Below are positions 1 through 11,164 of a stretch of DNA of 64,000 bases, one piece after another. This DNA comes from Elmis aenea (Eukaryota; Arthropoda; Insecta; Coleoptera; Elmidae), in the NCBI GenBank assembly GCA_947652605.1, contig OX393579.1:24511674-24575673 (forward strand), in the 5' to 3' direction. Positions within the stretch are counted from its first letter, which is position 1; the number at the start of each line of letters is the position of its first letter. A program made the position numbers and the translations under genes. The notes beneath the pieces were generated by a model that made no database searches, was not told the origin of the DNA, and saw only the letters and a list, made by a program, of their open reading frames with translations.

Positions 1-1010
1 ATTTGTTATCTCTACGATGACATATGTCAAATCCGCGATAGGCAACTGTTTTTTTTTTAAAATTACATAGTATACATGTTTTTGTTGATTCGGGTAGAAA
101 ATTTAATTCTGAATCCGGCCACGTATTAAAAAAGTATGCATACATGAGAAATTTTTCGAGAAAAATTAGACCAAAGTTTATTCAAATTATAGCAAACAGT
201 CTATTTAATCAGGGGTTTGGAGCGGAGCACGGAGCAGTGGAGCAATGGGTTTTTGCCCGGAGCAAAGAATTTTGATTGCTCCACTGCTCCAGTTTATTAT
301 GCACAATTAAAAAAAACTAAATATTTTTTTCTTTTTTACAATGTTTGAAGATCAATAATATTTTTTTTCAAACATTTATTTAACTTCACTTGTTTGTTAG
401 GGTCAAATATTGTTATTTTTGACCAACTTATAAATATCTGATAAAATTAAAACTTTGTTTTTAAAAACAATTTTTTTGAATCAAAAATATTTTTTTTAAT
501 GTTAACAATATTTGGAGCACGGAGTGGAGTCGGAGCAGGCATTTTGATGCCGGAGCGGAGCAATTAAAAAATTGGACTGCTACAAAACCCTGCATTTAAC
601 ATAACAAAAACCGATCAAATTTTAAAAATTATACTATAACTAATCAATGCAAATGTATTTAAAATTAATTTTTAATAAAAATAAAAACAAATAATAAACA
701 TCTTTGCTATAATTTGAATAAACTTTGAACTAATTTTTCTCGAAAAATTTCTTATGTATGCTTACTTTTTTAATACATGGTTGGATTCAGAATTAAATTC
801 TCTATCCGAATCAATAAAAACATGTATACTATGTAATTAAAAAAAAAAACAGTTGCCTATCGCGGATTTGACATACGTCATTGTAGAGATAACAAATGCA
901 CATCGTTTAATAGAAAATTTGTCACCATTTCCGAATGTATAAGGTTTGTTGGGGTTATTTTCAATGATTAAAAAGTTATAGGGGTGCGACAGTTAAACTG
1001 AATCACCCGG
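1..1010. mobile_element. Foldback (long inverted repeat) element, cut by the window edge, in RRP12 intron 3
   Basis: The first 200 bases reappear inverted at about 595-890: the opening ATTTGTTATCTCTACGATGA pairs with a stretch ending near 896. The right tip reads GGGGTGCGACAG then AATCACCCGG at 1010. A full-length relative lies at 29845-30731 with the same tips (CCGGGTGATTCAG and GTCGCACCC). No coding capacity was seen, so it is a non-autonomous foldback. Its left tip is outside the window. Confidence 0.8.
210..592. mobile_element. hAT-like MITE inserted in the foldback element
   Basis: The left end is CAGGGGTTTGGAGCGGAGC and the right end is its imperfect inverse, closing in GCTACAAAACCCTG. 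CAGGG termini are typical of hAT elements. The flanks TATTTAAT (202-209) and CATTTAAC (593-600) match at 6 of 8 positions, as expected for an aged 8 bp target duplication. The related foldback copy near 30155 carries the uninterrupted site GGTCTATTTAACAAAAC, so the insertion is shown against an empty site. The interior repeats GGAGC and GGAGCGGAGC near both ends. Confidence 0.8.
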
Positions 1011-1154
1011 CAGGTGACGTTATGCATATGTATAAGATTCAAGAGGCTGGTAAATTTATATCACATAAATATTGATTAAACAGTGCAAACAAATGACTAA
1101 ACTGAAACAATCAACATAAAATATATTGTTTTTAATATATTTAAATATTATTAC

Positions 1155-2048
1155 CTTTGGTTTAGAATGTAAACAAAACGGATTCAACATTGAAACAAAT
1201 ACTTGAGTTGTTGTAGAATGAGCCCAAATTGCAGACTCCTGTGCTTTGAGAAATGCGGCTAAGACCCCCAAGACAGACTTAACAATAACATTATTTTCGG
1301 AACTTGAATAAGCATTTAGAACTTGCAACAATTTCAGTGTAACATCGCTAAAACCATTTTGCAAAACTGCTTGAGGCACTGTCTTTATACCCATGTTTAA
1401 TAACGAAAGCACTGCCGTTATTTGATCTTCATTTTTATCTTCAGCAGATATCAATTGTTCCAGCGTAGTAATCTGAAAAATGTAATACAATCTTATTAAA
1501 TGCACTTTTAAAATTGTGTTTAAATACCAACCAATGAACAATAATATTCTGTAGATGTACCAGCACCTCCATTTTCTTTAATAACATCTGCAATGGCAGC
1601 TAACACAGCCAACATTTCTTTATGTATCGCTGAATCAGAACGAAAAACTAGCAAAAATCTGTTAAATGATATATTGCTGCAGTTTGACCATTCTGATGCA
1701 AAAGAATTCATGGTTTTGAATGTAGATTCACATGACTCCATATCTTCTTCCACTTCGAATGATTCACTTTCCATTTGACGAACAGGAGCAAAATTTTGTA
1801 CGGCATCATGCTTACGTAATGCATCAGAAGTTAGATTACTAGGTCCTAAAATTAAACTTGATTTGCACTGTTCTTTAATAACTTGGGTATTAGGATAGAA
1901 TAATATTCAAACCTAATTGTTCCTGGAAAAACCGTGATCGTGCCAAGTCACGATGTTTCCGTGTTTCTGGGTTGGAGCTTGAACTCTGGCCTTTGGGCCA
2001 TCGTTTTCCCTTGCTTCGTCCTTTTAATTTACTTCTGAATTTGCCCAT
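1155..2048 (-). CDS. RRP12: RRP12-like ribosome biogenesis protein, first three coding exons
   Basis: RRP12 is a HEAT-repeat nucleolar protein needed for pre-rRNA processing and export of pre-ribosomal subunits. Exons read on the minus strand are 2048-1913, 1845-1532 and 1472-1155. The introns are 67 bp (1912-1846) and 59 bp (1531-1473), all with GT-AG ends and matching phases. The start MGKFRSKLKGRSKGKRW is followed by SSSSNPETRKHR and ARSRFF, which match the basic N-terminus of RRP12 as I know it (KRWKKGHSSDSNP, RQAARSRFF in the human protein). Exon 2 has HKEMLAVLAAIADVI, matching human AHKEILAVLAAVTEVI, and TSTEYYCSL runs into ITTLEQLIS across the splice. Exon 3 has KSVLGVLAAFLKAQE and ends HSKPK, as in HPKPK of human RRP12, at a GTAATA donor. 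About 256 of an expected 1,200-1,300 residues are here; the rest lies left of the window. Intron 3 contains the elements at 1-1010. Confidence 0.9.
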
Positions 2049-2100
2049 GATAATAGGGCTTGATGTAGCACGTGTTAATCTGACAACATACAATTGTGAG

Positions 2101-2950
2101 GTTAAGTTAAATGCGGTTTGTTGGTAGTTGTTTCAAAAAACTGCTAGGTGACGCTACTTGCACAATAAAAACTTTATAGCGACAATCGAAAAATAAAGTG
2201 CACATTTTTCTCTTGTTGATAATGTATTGGGTTTTTTAAATTATTAATACTCAAAAATATTGAAGTTTTATGGACCATGGACAATTTGGTACGGTAATTA
2301 CTTAGTATCTGGTTTACATCGAAGCCAGTCAAAAATATAGAATCACTGAAATTTTTTCAAATTAGTATTTAACATATAATCCTTTGAAATCATTGAGCCA
2401 CCAAAAAAAGCAGGACGTATGACGCGAGTTTTAAATTAAAAGTGATTGAAATGGCGACGGTAACAAAACTATCTTTTACAAAAAATATTTTTATAAATAG
2501 AAACCATACCATGGATCAAAGTAACCTGTCCTGTGAAATGTATCATAAGCAACAAAAAGTAATAGTCTTTAGTTAATTCTTAATGATGAAAATAACGTAT
2601 AGGTAATAAACAAAACCGTAAAAAGGGTTTTGAGATATTCAATTTAAAAATTTTGTTTTAAATTTGTAATGCCGGCCCATATTTTTAAACATTTTATTTT
2701 CAATCACTTAAAAGTTTCCATTTTCTTGATATAATAGTTTTAGTTCTCTTGCAAAATTTTTCGCATTAAAATAGCTAACAATAAATCAATTAAATTAAAC
2801 TGAAAAAATGATGAAAGGTCTGTAAGTAGCAAAAAATATACCTACCTATAGAATTCTCCAAAAATATATTAATGATGAAAATATTGTACAGATACAAAGC
2901 AAAAACATACATTGAATATAATAAACTAAATTAAAATTGAAGAAGATAAT
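2101..2950. other. AT-rich DNA, nothing recognised
   Basis: This is upstream of RRP12. I see no coding region, inverted repeat or promoter element that I can support, apart from scattered AT-rich text. Confidence 0.5.
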
Positions 2951-2953
2951 GAC

Positions 2954-3650
2954 TTTTTTTCACTACTAGTAATATAGCGTAGCATTATGACGTATATTAG
3001 AATGCCGTGAAATTCAATTTCTCTACCTATGCATGGTTACAGGTAAACAATTTTTCATTATTAACCACTGGTGAATAATGAACAAATTTATATTTTTTGA
3101 TAATGCTGTTGTAGTTTTAAAGAAAAAAAAATTATAGGACGATTAAGTATGATAAAGAAATTCTCTTTATTGGTATTTTAGCATTTAAAACGTTGTTTAA
3201 ATAAATTAATTTAATTTTAAAAACTTTGGTGTATTTAAATAACACGACTTTCGCGCCGAAATAAATGACGGTTGTCAATATCCACACCGTCGATTGACAC
3301 AACGTAAAAAAGAAAAGTTTTAATAATGTCAGTATTTTAGATGAAACCATCGCTTAAAAACAATGTTTTTTAATAACAATAGTGATTTAGCAAGATGAGT
3401 AACACGCAGATTCAATATTTCTATAGAATAGATAGGTACTTAACTTTTTATATTTTAGGTTAGAAAGTGCGTACATAACATAAATGGGTTTGTCTTACTA
3501 GTAGTGAAAAAAATAGTATATACACCACGGTAGAGAAGTCTTATAGCCTTCGGGCCCTTAGATCCCTCGGCGCTTCGCGCCTCGTGATCTAATCTGAGCC
3601 CTCAGGCTATAATAGTTGACTTCTCTACCTTGGTATATAATATACTATTA
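2954..3650. mobile_element. Hairpin-tailed inverted-repeat element, copy A
   Basis: A body runs from the left terminal repeat TTTTTTTCACTACTAGTAA (2954-2972) to its exact inverse at 3495-3513. A tail follows directly. It starts TAGTATATACACCACGG, folds back through AGAGAAGTC and a GC-rich core rich in CTCGG and GCGC (about 3548-3606), and ends in GGTATATAATATACTATTA (3632-3650). The stem pairs TAGAGAAGTC with GACTTCTCTA and TATAGCC with GGCTATA. Copies B (43213-43631) and C (62180-62603) have unrelated bodies but the same layout and similar boundary motifs. Family unknown. Confidence 0.55.
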
Positions 3651-3978
3651 GTTGTTGTTGTACAATTAGCTGATCAATACAAAAATTGTTTAGTTTATGT
3701 GTTTTTTACATATACAGGGTGTCACGACGGACGCCACGGAGTTTTATGGCCAAACAGCACATTCTCTAACTTCTGTCGCAAAACACTACTCCAAATTTTA
3801 ATGCAAAATATATTTGAGGTGTACCAGAATTCAGTTAGCGTGTATGGTTATTACATTAAAAGTAACTCTAAAATAGATGCTATTTATCTGCATAGTCTAG
3901 TCCTGTAGTCTGTAGTTCATTCCGATGGTTATATTTCTATTTATTTTATGCTTACATTACGTATTTTGTGGCAGTACG

Positions 3979-4866
3979 CAGTGGCGTGCGGTGGGTTTTA
4001 ATGTAAGGGATGCTGTCGAATATATATATTTTTTTTTAAATCCTTAAAAATCTATTTAAATCTTCATCATCCACATATATATATACATGCTTAACTCCCG
4101 TAAAATAGCATGACAACGTATTATTATTAACTAGCACTACTAATAACTTGTAATAATCCAAAAAAGTTTTAATTAAAAAAAAAATTCAACTTCTTACTAG
4201 TCTGTTATAATTCGTGATGTACATACCTGTGAGAGAAACTCTCGTATTTTTAACGAAGCTAAAGAAAATTGTAACTGATAATTTGAGAAATAAAAAAATT
4301 AAATTAAGATATTCGAGCTCTGCAACTTATTAACATAAAAAAACTTTTATTTTACAGACTGACTAAAAAATTTTAGAGGTTTGACGGTTTTAACAAACTC
4401 TCCACTATGCAGTTGCATATTGCATTCATGTTTAATGAAATCGTATACAACAATAAACGCTAAGCGCGAACACAATACTACCGCATTACTGGTGATCGGT
4501 GAATGCGTTTTTAGCTGTAGATGCTGTTTTCAAACCAGCATCTACAGCTAGTATATAGCTCCATCAACTGATACTTAATACGCATGCGTTAACTTCTACA
4601 TCTCTATGCTATGAGTCCAGCCCTAGATGCTGAGCGCTACACCGCATTCACGGCCTTAAATGAGGCAGTCAGACAAATGGGATATATTATAAGATCTTTT
4701 TCCCCTTAACTTTAAAATGTAAATTTTAATGGACATAATAGTTCAATAATTACTCTCTACAAATTAATTTTAGAAAAACAAATTATATATTAAATTAATG
4801 TATGAAATATTTCAAAATTTTAAGGGATGCGCCGCATCCAACGCATTCATGGACTGCACGCCACTG
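3979..4866. mobile_element. hAT-like non-autonomous element
   Basis: The ends are CAGTGGCGTGC and GCACGCCACTG, flanked by a perfect 8 bp target duplication GCAGTACG (3971-3978 and 4867-4874). There is no open reading frame of note. A hairpin sits inside at about 4513-4550, where AGCTGTAGATGCTG pairs with CAGCATCTACAGCT. Confidence 0.88.
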
Positions 4867-4874
4867 GCAGTACG

Positions 4875-6112
4875 CCTTTTGCATGGGCGACAAAGGCAAA
4901 TTGAAAATATATTAAAAATATCTTTTATGTATAATCTACAGTTGGATATTTGGTGATTAATAATCAATTACTTTCATCTTTGTTTTGAACATATTATAAC
5001 TGCTATGTATATACTAAAAAATATATTACTTTTATAACCATTTTTAGTTGACACGATTTCAATTTTATTTTATTTTTATATAGTTTTAGTGTAATAAAGT
5101 TTAATTTAATAGCAAATTGTAACTCTTTGAGCTGCAAAACTTTATTGTATCACTTGAATTTATAAGCAGAATACCTGGATGAGAACTTTATGCAATAATA
5201 AAACTGTATAAAATATGTGTAAGATAAAAGTTCCATCCACTTCGAATTTGAATTTCAAGTAGGATTTTCAACCACTTGAGCTTGTACATAGAGTAAATTT
5301 ATGTGACAGTAAATGTTTTTGACTTTATCGATTTATTGTATTAAGTGTCGGTATGAAAACAAAACAGTGTGATTTTTTAAAGGCTCACAGGCTTAATTAA
5401 ATCTGTTGGGATAAAATTAAACGAACTCAATTTTCAAGCATCGCTTGTTGTACATGTAACTGGTTACTGATAGGTAATATTTCATGTTTTTGTTTTATTA
5501 TTTTTAGAGAGCAAATAATTTAAAAACATATTTTTATTTAAATTTCATTTATTAAATGATTTGATATACAACAAATTTAGTTAGATATTTCGCGTCAGAT
5601 TCAACATGATTTATATTTTTATAGCTAATACAGTGAGCAAAATGCTAGACTTGATTTTTGAGAAAAGTTAGTGAGAAGAAAACTGCTAGAAGTTAAAATA
5701 AACCTAACGTTTTCGTTTAAAAATTTGTAGCTATTTAAAAGTGTATTTAGTTTAAAAAAGCTAAGAACAAATAATGAAACAAAAATTTCAGGTTTTTAAT
5801 TTAAAACTATCCACTTCAAAGTAGGCTTAACATGAAATATGTAACGTTTTTAACAGTAAATTTTTACACATTTTATGTTAATCAATTTGTATCTCTTATC
5901 TTAAGCAACGAATTGTTTTGGATATCTTGAATAAGCAATAAAATCAGAGAATTTTCATGTTAAATTAGTTCTCTGGATTATGATTTTAACTATTAACGTA
6001 ACGTTTTATTGCGAACATTTTTAATACTGCAATTTTACTTATAAATTAAAAATTTATTTGTAAATAACATACTAAAAATGTAATCAATTGTCTATTCACA
6101 CCCGACTGTATT
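4875..6112. other. AT-rich DNA, nothing recognised
   Basis: No coding region, terminal repeat pair or tandem array can be supported here. It is probably intergenic or intronic sequence, or old unrecognisable repeats. Confidence 0.5.
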
Positions 6113-6302
6113 TATCTAGACAGCGTTTCCCAAAGTGGAGACCACGGAGTTTCAAGGAAATATTTAGGAGTTCCGGGTGTTTGTTGGTGTTTCGGAATAA
6201 TAATAATATATAATGAAAAATTATATCCTCAGCTTATTAGAATTTCTAACTATTTTTAAAATTTCAAGAACAATGAAAGAAAGTCCAACATAATTTCTGG
6301 TA

Positions 6303-6860
6303 ATGGAATATGAAAATTTAATTGAAATTAGTTCAAAAACTTATTTAAAGACTAGTTTAAAAAGGCTTCAGCAACAACTTTGTGGTGCGATACATTTGAC
6401 GAATGTCCGAATTTTATCAAAACGAGCTATTCAAGTTTTATTACTGCTTGCCAGTGGCGTATGCAGGGGGGGGGTCAGGGGGTCAGAACCCCTCCCATAG
6501 GATCGCAATAAGTCGTTATAGAGCTAGAGAACTGTAAAAAAAGGTCTTCAGCCCTTTTTACCGTTTAATAACCTCCCCATGATGAAACCATCAAACATTC
6601 TGCTGCTAAAAAACTTGAAAAGAGAGTAATGGCCTAAAAAAATAGGACATCTGCTCTTTTTGCGTTTATTAACCCCCCCCATGGAAGCATCCTGCCTACG
6701 CCACTGCTGCTTGCAACTACATATTGTGCGAATCTGGCTTCTTTAAATATGTTGGTGCAAAAACTAAATATACAACAGATTAGATATGCGAATTTGGTTA
6801 TCCAACATTACAAAAAATTTTCAGAGGATACTGGAATCAAAGAAGCAACAACATTTTTCT
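6303..6860 (+). pseudogene. hAT transposase C-terminal remnant, interrupted and frameshifted
   Basis: Reading through the MITE at 6452-6706 gives ISKRAIQVLLLLATTY-like text (the first residues are degraded) followed, after a one-base frameshift, by LCESGFFKYVGAKTKYTTD. This matches the conserved hAT C-terminal signature of the form YLCESGFSALVNIKTKYRNRL, which lies in the dimerisation region of the RNase H-like DDE transposase. A stop follows TTD, and the upstream catalytic region is missing. The copy cannot make an active protein. The position of the signature before a 3' UTR-like stretch fits the 3' end of a hAT gene on the plus strand. Confidence 0.7.
6452..6706. mobile_element. hAT-like MITE (CAGTGGCGTA family)
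   Basis: The ends CAGTGGCGTATGCAGG and CCTGCCTACGCCACTG are flanked by a perfect 8 bp duplication CTGCTTGC (6444-6451, 6707-6714). It interrupts the hAT transposase remnant. Removing it and one target copy restores the reading frame at that point. Confidence 0.9.
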
Positions 6861-7573
6861 CATAACTCTTCTTTTAAGTACTTGTTTTGTTTTTCTGCAT
6901 AATTTTCATACTACGAGCCATGTTCATTTTTGTTTTTGTAAGTTTTTTGTTACATTTTATTCGTTAATATTAATAATGAACGTTTTTGTTGGTTACATAT
7001 TTATAATTTTAGAAAATTTTGTTTTGTTTTTAATGATCATTAATATTTATTTTCCGTCCATATTTGTTTGCCAGATTCAATATACAGGGTGACAATAATC
7101 TAAATGTGTTGTATGCGTAACTTTGTTATTAGGTAAACCCGGGCAAAAGTCCGCAGTGGGGTAAAAGTCCTATTAGGATAGGAAGGACTGGAGAGTTAAG
7201 AAAGAATAGGTTTTATTATAGGTAGTTGAGATACAGTATATGTGGTGGACACATATAGTTCTAGCTTGATCGGCAGTTAAACCGCTGCGAAAATGAGTTA
7301 AGTGTAAAAATGCTTGGCTTGTTATAGTTTTCGATGATCTTTTACTAGGCAGTGATATTTAAAAGTTTCTCACAACCGGCATGCAACTTTTTTTATAATA
7401 AACACCCTCCATTTTAGCTACACAATCATGTCGCCAAACGTTTCCTAACTTAAACTAAAGATGCCGTCATAACGCTTCTATCGTAATTAGCACGCATGGG
7501 GGCAAAAAGCCGCAGTCGTGCCTGGGGTAAAAGGCCGCGCACGGACTTTTGGCCCGTCTTTATTTAAATTACT

Positions 7574-8289
7574 TTGATATATTCTACAGAAATCATTTCT
7601 TTCGGAATTTGTAAGAGAACGACGGATAGAAAGCCGATTACATCAGAAATATTGGAGGAGGCTAAGAGAAGATTTGCGAGAAAGAAGAAATCCAATCGAA
7701 GTATAGCAAAGACTTTTGGAGTGCATGAATCGTCCTTAAGAAAAAGACTAAAGCTAGACTTTGGCGTGACTTCATTAGGAAGATTCAAATCCACATTTAC
7801 GTAAGCAAGTTTAGCTGATCACTGTAGATAGATGGACGGAAAGGTTCTACGGAATTACTAGAAAAAAAATTCGGCGGTTGGCTTTTGACTTTGCTTCGCA
7901 AAATAACATCGCAAACGATTTTAATAAGGAGTCACAAATGGCGGAAGACGACTGGACCAAAAGTTTTTTTTTCTCGACACAAATTTTCTTCAAGAACGCC
8001 CAAAAAGACAAGCGTCGGAAGGATTATGGGTTTCAATAAAGTCCAAATAGAAAGATTCTACGATAATTTAACGAACAGCCATGTCATAGAGAAGGGGAAA
8101 ACGAAATTGTTTGCCCAGGTTGTTAAGAAATATATGAAGATCCACCAGTCGTGGACTAGATTAAGTGCAGTAAATGCCACAACTGGTGGCACGAAAGTTG
8201 CTCAAATTTTGATGCCGGCGAGTTCGCCTGTGATTTTTGTTGAATTTGTCAAAATTTTTTGCGTTCCTTTAAATGTGATATTTTTTTAA
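7574..8289 (+). pseudogene. Pogo-type transposase, N-terminal remnant
   Basis: An opening segment (7574-7804) carries ITSEILEEAKRRFARKKKSNRSIAKTFG-type sequence followed by HESSLRKRLK, a psq-like helix-turn-helix DNA-binding domain. After frame changes, the 7885-8289 part reads SSRTPKKTSVGRIMGFNK then VQIERFYDNL. This resembles the pogo/Tigger region just before the DDE domain (of the type RTPEATSLARAMGFNK, FYDNL). The DDE catalytic domain is absent, so the copy is dead and could only have been moved in trans. Confidence 0.7.
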
Positions 8290-8560
8290 TTTCATTACAG
8301 GACTGAACTTTTATTTTGTATTTTTGAAGAGAATTAACTTTTATTTTATAAAATAACACACCGTATATTAATGTGTCAAAGATGTAAACATTTTAATTAG
8401 ACGAATGCACGAACGGCCTTTTGCCCCATCAATTTGGACTTTTGCCCCATAGGGTGGGGCAAAAGTACCAATCTACATCAAACCATAAAAAAATATTTTT
8501 ATTTGAATTCGTTACTTTTGGTGGCGACCCAGTTTATGATGCAATGAGAAGTGTCTAAGG

Positions 8561-8838
8561 CAGTGGTTTCCAACCTTTTTGTACCTCCGCCCCCCTTTTT
8601 CATAAAAAAATGTTTGAGCCCCCCTCATTTTTCGTGACAATCTAATTTTATAGATACTGTTCCGATATAATAATTATTTAATGGGCTACAAAACAATATA
8701 TCATAATGTGTATAGGGACATAAAGTTCTTTTTGTTTGTTTATATTCAAAAATGATATTTTGGTAACAGCTGCGCGCCCCCCTTGGAATAGTCTTGCGCC
8801 CCCCTAGGGGGGCGCGCCCCACAGGTTGGAAACCACTG
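8561..8838. mobile_element. hAT-like MITE in the pogo element
   Basis: The ends CAGTGGTTTCCAACCT and AGGTTGGAAACCACTG are perfect inverses. TCTAAGG occurs just outside each end (8554-8560, 8841-8847), offset by a base or two on the right, so the target duplication is slightly altered. The right subterminal part is a CCCCCC/GGGGGG palindrome around 8795-8820. Confidence 0.85.
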
Positions 8839-9312
8839 GCTCTAAGGTGTTCATAAAAAAAATGTTGACCCGTTAAACATAAAACTTACTTACTTAGAGA
8901 GTTGAGAACGTTATGTGCGGACTTTTGCCCGGGTTTACTCAAAGAGGTTATTTTAAGAAAAATTTAGACATTTAACCTACGCCTTCAACTTTCTTAAATA
9001 TTTTGAAAAAACTAAAAACAGACGATTTTTTCTATGGTAAATGATTCCATAGCTACCTATATTAAAATCAAAATGTGAAATGATTCCTAACGATATTTTT
9101 ACGAAGAACAAGAAAAAAAAATATCTAAAAAGTCATGACACACTTGATTTTTGAGATATAAGCCAAACTTGACTTTTTTTAAATGGCAACCATAGCTAGG
9201 TATGAGTTCAGTAAAAATGATTTTTTTCTCTCGTTTCATTTAGGTTTATCTTTAAAAATAAGCAAGTTATAGAAATATAATTATATTTATTAAGTTTAAT
9301 CTAAGTGGCCAT

Positions 9313-10143
9313 TAGGGTTTCTCATATTTGACCATTTTGCTTGTCCCGGGATTCCGGGAAGAAATCTACCTTTGTCCCGGGATTTCCCGGGATCCCGGGA
9401 TGTAATAAATAATAAATTATGTCAATATTTTTAAATAAATAACCCAAAAAATTAAGGGAGCAAATTATTAATTAAAAACAACTCCAAGTCATATATGTAA
9501 TACATTTTGCTCCATGATTATTACAAATAATTCAATAATATTGGTGAGAGATAAATACATTTGGGAATTATAACCTTTCTATTGCAATTTCATATTTATG
9601 AATACAATAATATAAATTTTACAATGAATTTTTGTAATGTGATTAAAGAAAACAAAGGTGATCTGTGCTTCAGTCAATTAGTCTTTTTCTTAATTTATTA
9701 ACAAAAAGTCCTGCTGCATAAAATGCTCTCTCAGTCTCTATTGATGTAGGTGAAATTGTCTTGAGAGCATCTAGCAGCAAAGAAACATCGTTATTATCGA
9801 TAAAATTTCATTTATAAGCTATTTTGCTTTGAATTATCAGGGTACACAAAAATAAAACTGTAAAAGTATTTTGAAGATATTAACTTTGTAATGGAGACCG
9901 GGCTTCTTTGCGCCATACTAAAAGCGAAAAATTATTTTCCATAATTTACTGTTAGTAAAGACATTTTAAGCATAAAATTCTAATAAGTTATGATAGTAGA
10001 TATTACAAAGATCTTAGCACAAAATAAACGAAAACAACACTTTTTTTAAATCCCGGGAATTCCCGGGACAAAAAGCATTTCCCGGGAAATATAAAATAGC
10101 TTAAAATGGACCGGGATCCCGGGATCCCGGGAAAGAAACCCTA
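9313..10143 (-). mobile_element. hAT element with TAGGGTTTCT ends and transposase tail
   Basis: The ends TAGGGTTTCT and AGAAACCCTA are flanked by a perfect 8 bp duplication GTGGCCAT (9305-9312, 10144-10151). Subterminal regions are packed with TCCCGGGA repeats. On the minus strand, about 9670-9790 reads LLDALKTISPTSIETERAFY then AAGLFVNKLRKRLID and a stop. This is the hAT C-terminal dimerisation motif (of the form PATSVPSERAFSAAG). The rest of the transposase is deleted. The termini and duplication make the family call firm. Confidence 0.88.
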
Positions 10144-10318
10144 GTGGCCATAGAATAAAAAACAAAAGATCACATAATTAAGCTAGCTGAACTTAATTAA
10201 ACACAAAAAATTGAAAACTTCAATAATTTAAGATATTTTTCATATTTCATAAAAATTTAATATTTTTCACTTATTAGGTATTACTATTAAATTGAAATTA
10301 TTACATGATGTGTTGAAG

Positions 10319-10576
10319 GTGTAGCCCTCTCTCTATGGGCTATACAAATTTAAGATCTGCGTCTTGTAGATAATAATGTTTTCCTAAGCATCTTACGTTT
10401 TGTTAGATAAAATTTTCTTAAAACAGCCAAACTGATATAGACAGTTGAATACATTTGTTGAATTAAGATTAGCTGTTAAGGACAGTTCATCAAATAAATA
10501 GAAATGTTCCTAAAACATTGTTATCTGCAAAGTGCAGAACTCAAATTTGCATTGCCCATGGAGAGAGGGCTACACT
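10319..10576. mobile_element. Inverted-repeat MITE (TGTAGCCCTCTCTC family)
   Basis: The left end TGTAGCCCTCTCTCTATGGG pairs with the right end CCCATGGAGAGAGGGCTACA. Pairing continues inward (ATACAAATTTAAG with CTCAAATTTGCAT, ATAATGTTTTCC with an inverse near 10515-10530). The surrounding foldback arm continues on both sides, showing that it is an insertion. Confidence 0.75.
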
Positions 10577-10584
10577 TTTAACCA

Positions 10585-11164
10585 TTGAATAAAAAGATAA
10601 AGGAAGGAGCCTTTGATACTATACTGCAGGGTTTGAGCGGCGACGGAAATGACTACATAAATGGCCTCTGATGGCGGCCGGTTTTGACAGGTCAAACAAT
10701 CGAGAAATTTAGAGTTTTGTGTGCTACAATGGTTAGCTGCAGATCTTGTAGTCTTACTAGGTCAAAAAATGTTGGAGATTAAAAGATTACGTGTCATAGG
10801 TAAGTACCTAGATATTAATATTTTGTTGTGTAATCATGTATTGAAAATTTGATGTGGTCTGTCAAATTGGTATGTCATATCAGTGGCGTGCATTTGTGTA
10901 CAGCATATTTTTTAACTCTCATAATAAACAATCCAAATATGAAATATGCTGTCGTTTTTCTAATTCCCTCAACCACGAAACAAGAAATAAATAAGTAAAT
11001 AACAGGCTCAATTCAAAACAAAGCAAATATTTACATTAATCAATACATATTTAAAAATGTTAGATACGCCACTGAGAAGCGGAAACATGCATCCGCCATA
11101 TTGAGAGGCTAACCTGGACGCCTTAGTATCGCTATAACGCTCTTTCCTTTATCTTTTTATTCAA
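10585..11164. mobile_element. Inverted-repeat element with TTGAATAAAAAGATAAAGG ends
   Basis: The left TTGAATAAAAAGATAAAGGA pairs with the inverse at 11139-11164 (ending CTTTTTATTCAA). A smaller element with CAGTGGCGTG and TACGCCACTG ends lies inside at 10881-11074. It is a hAT-type MITE without a clear target duplication. The segment forms the central loop of the long foldback, so it could be part of that element rather than an insertion. Confidence 0.55.

Larger units (their letters stand above)
7136..8935 (+). mobile_element. Pogo/Tigger-like DNA transposon, deleted copy
   Basis: The terminal repeats AACCCGGGCAAAAGTCCGCA and TGCGGACTTTTGCCCGGGTT are flanked by the dinucleotide TA on both sides (7134-7135, 8936-8937), as for the Tc1/mariner/pogo superfamily. 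The motif GGGGCAAAAGT recurs near both ends (7158, 8456). The interior keeps only the N-terminal part of a transposase. A hAT MITE sits inside at 8561-8838. Confidence 0.8.

Noticed and set aside
7564..7794. 76-codon minus-strand frame
   Set aside because: It is the shadow of the helix-turn-helix segment of the pogo-type transposase on the plus strand.
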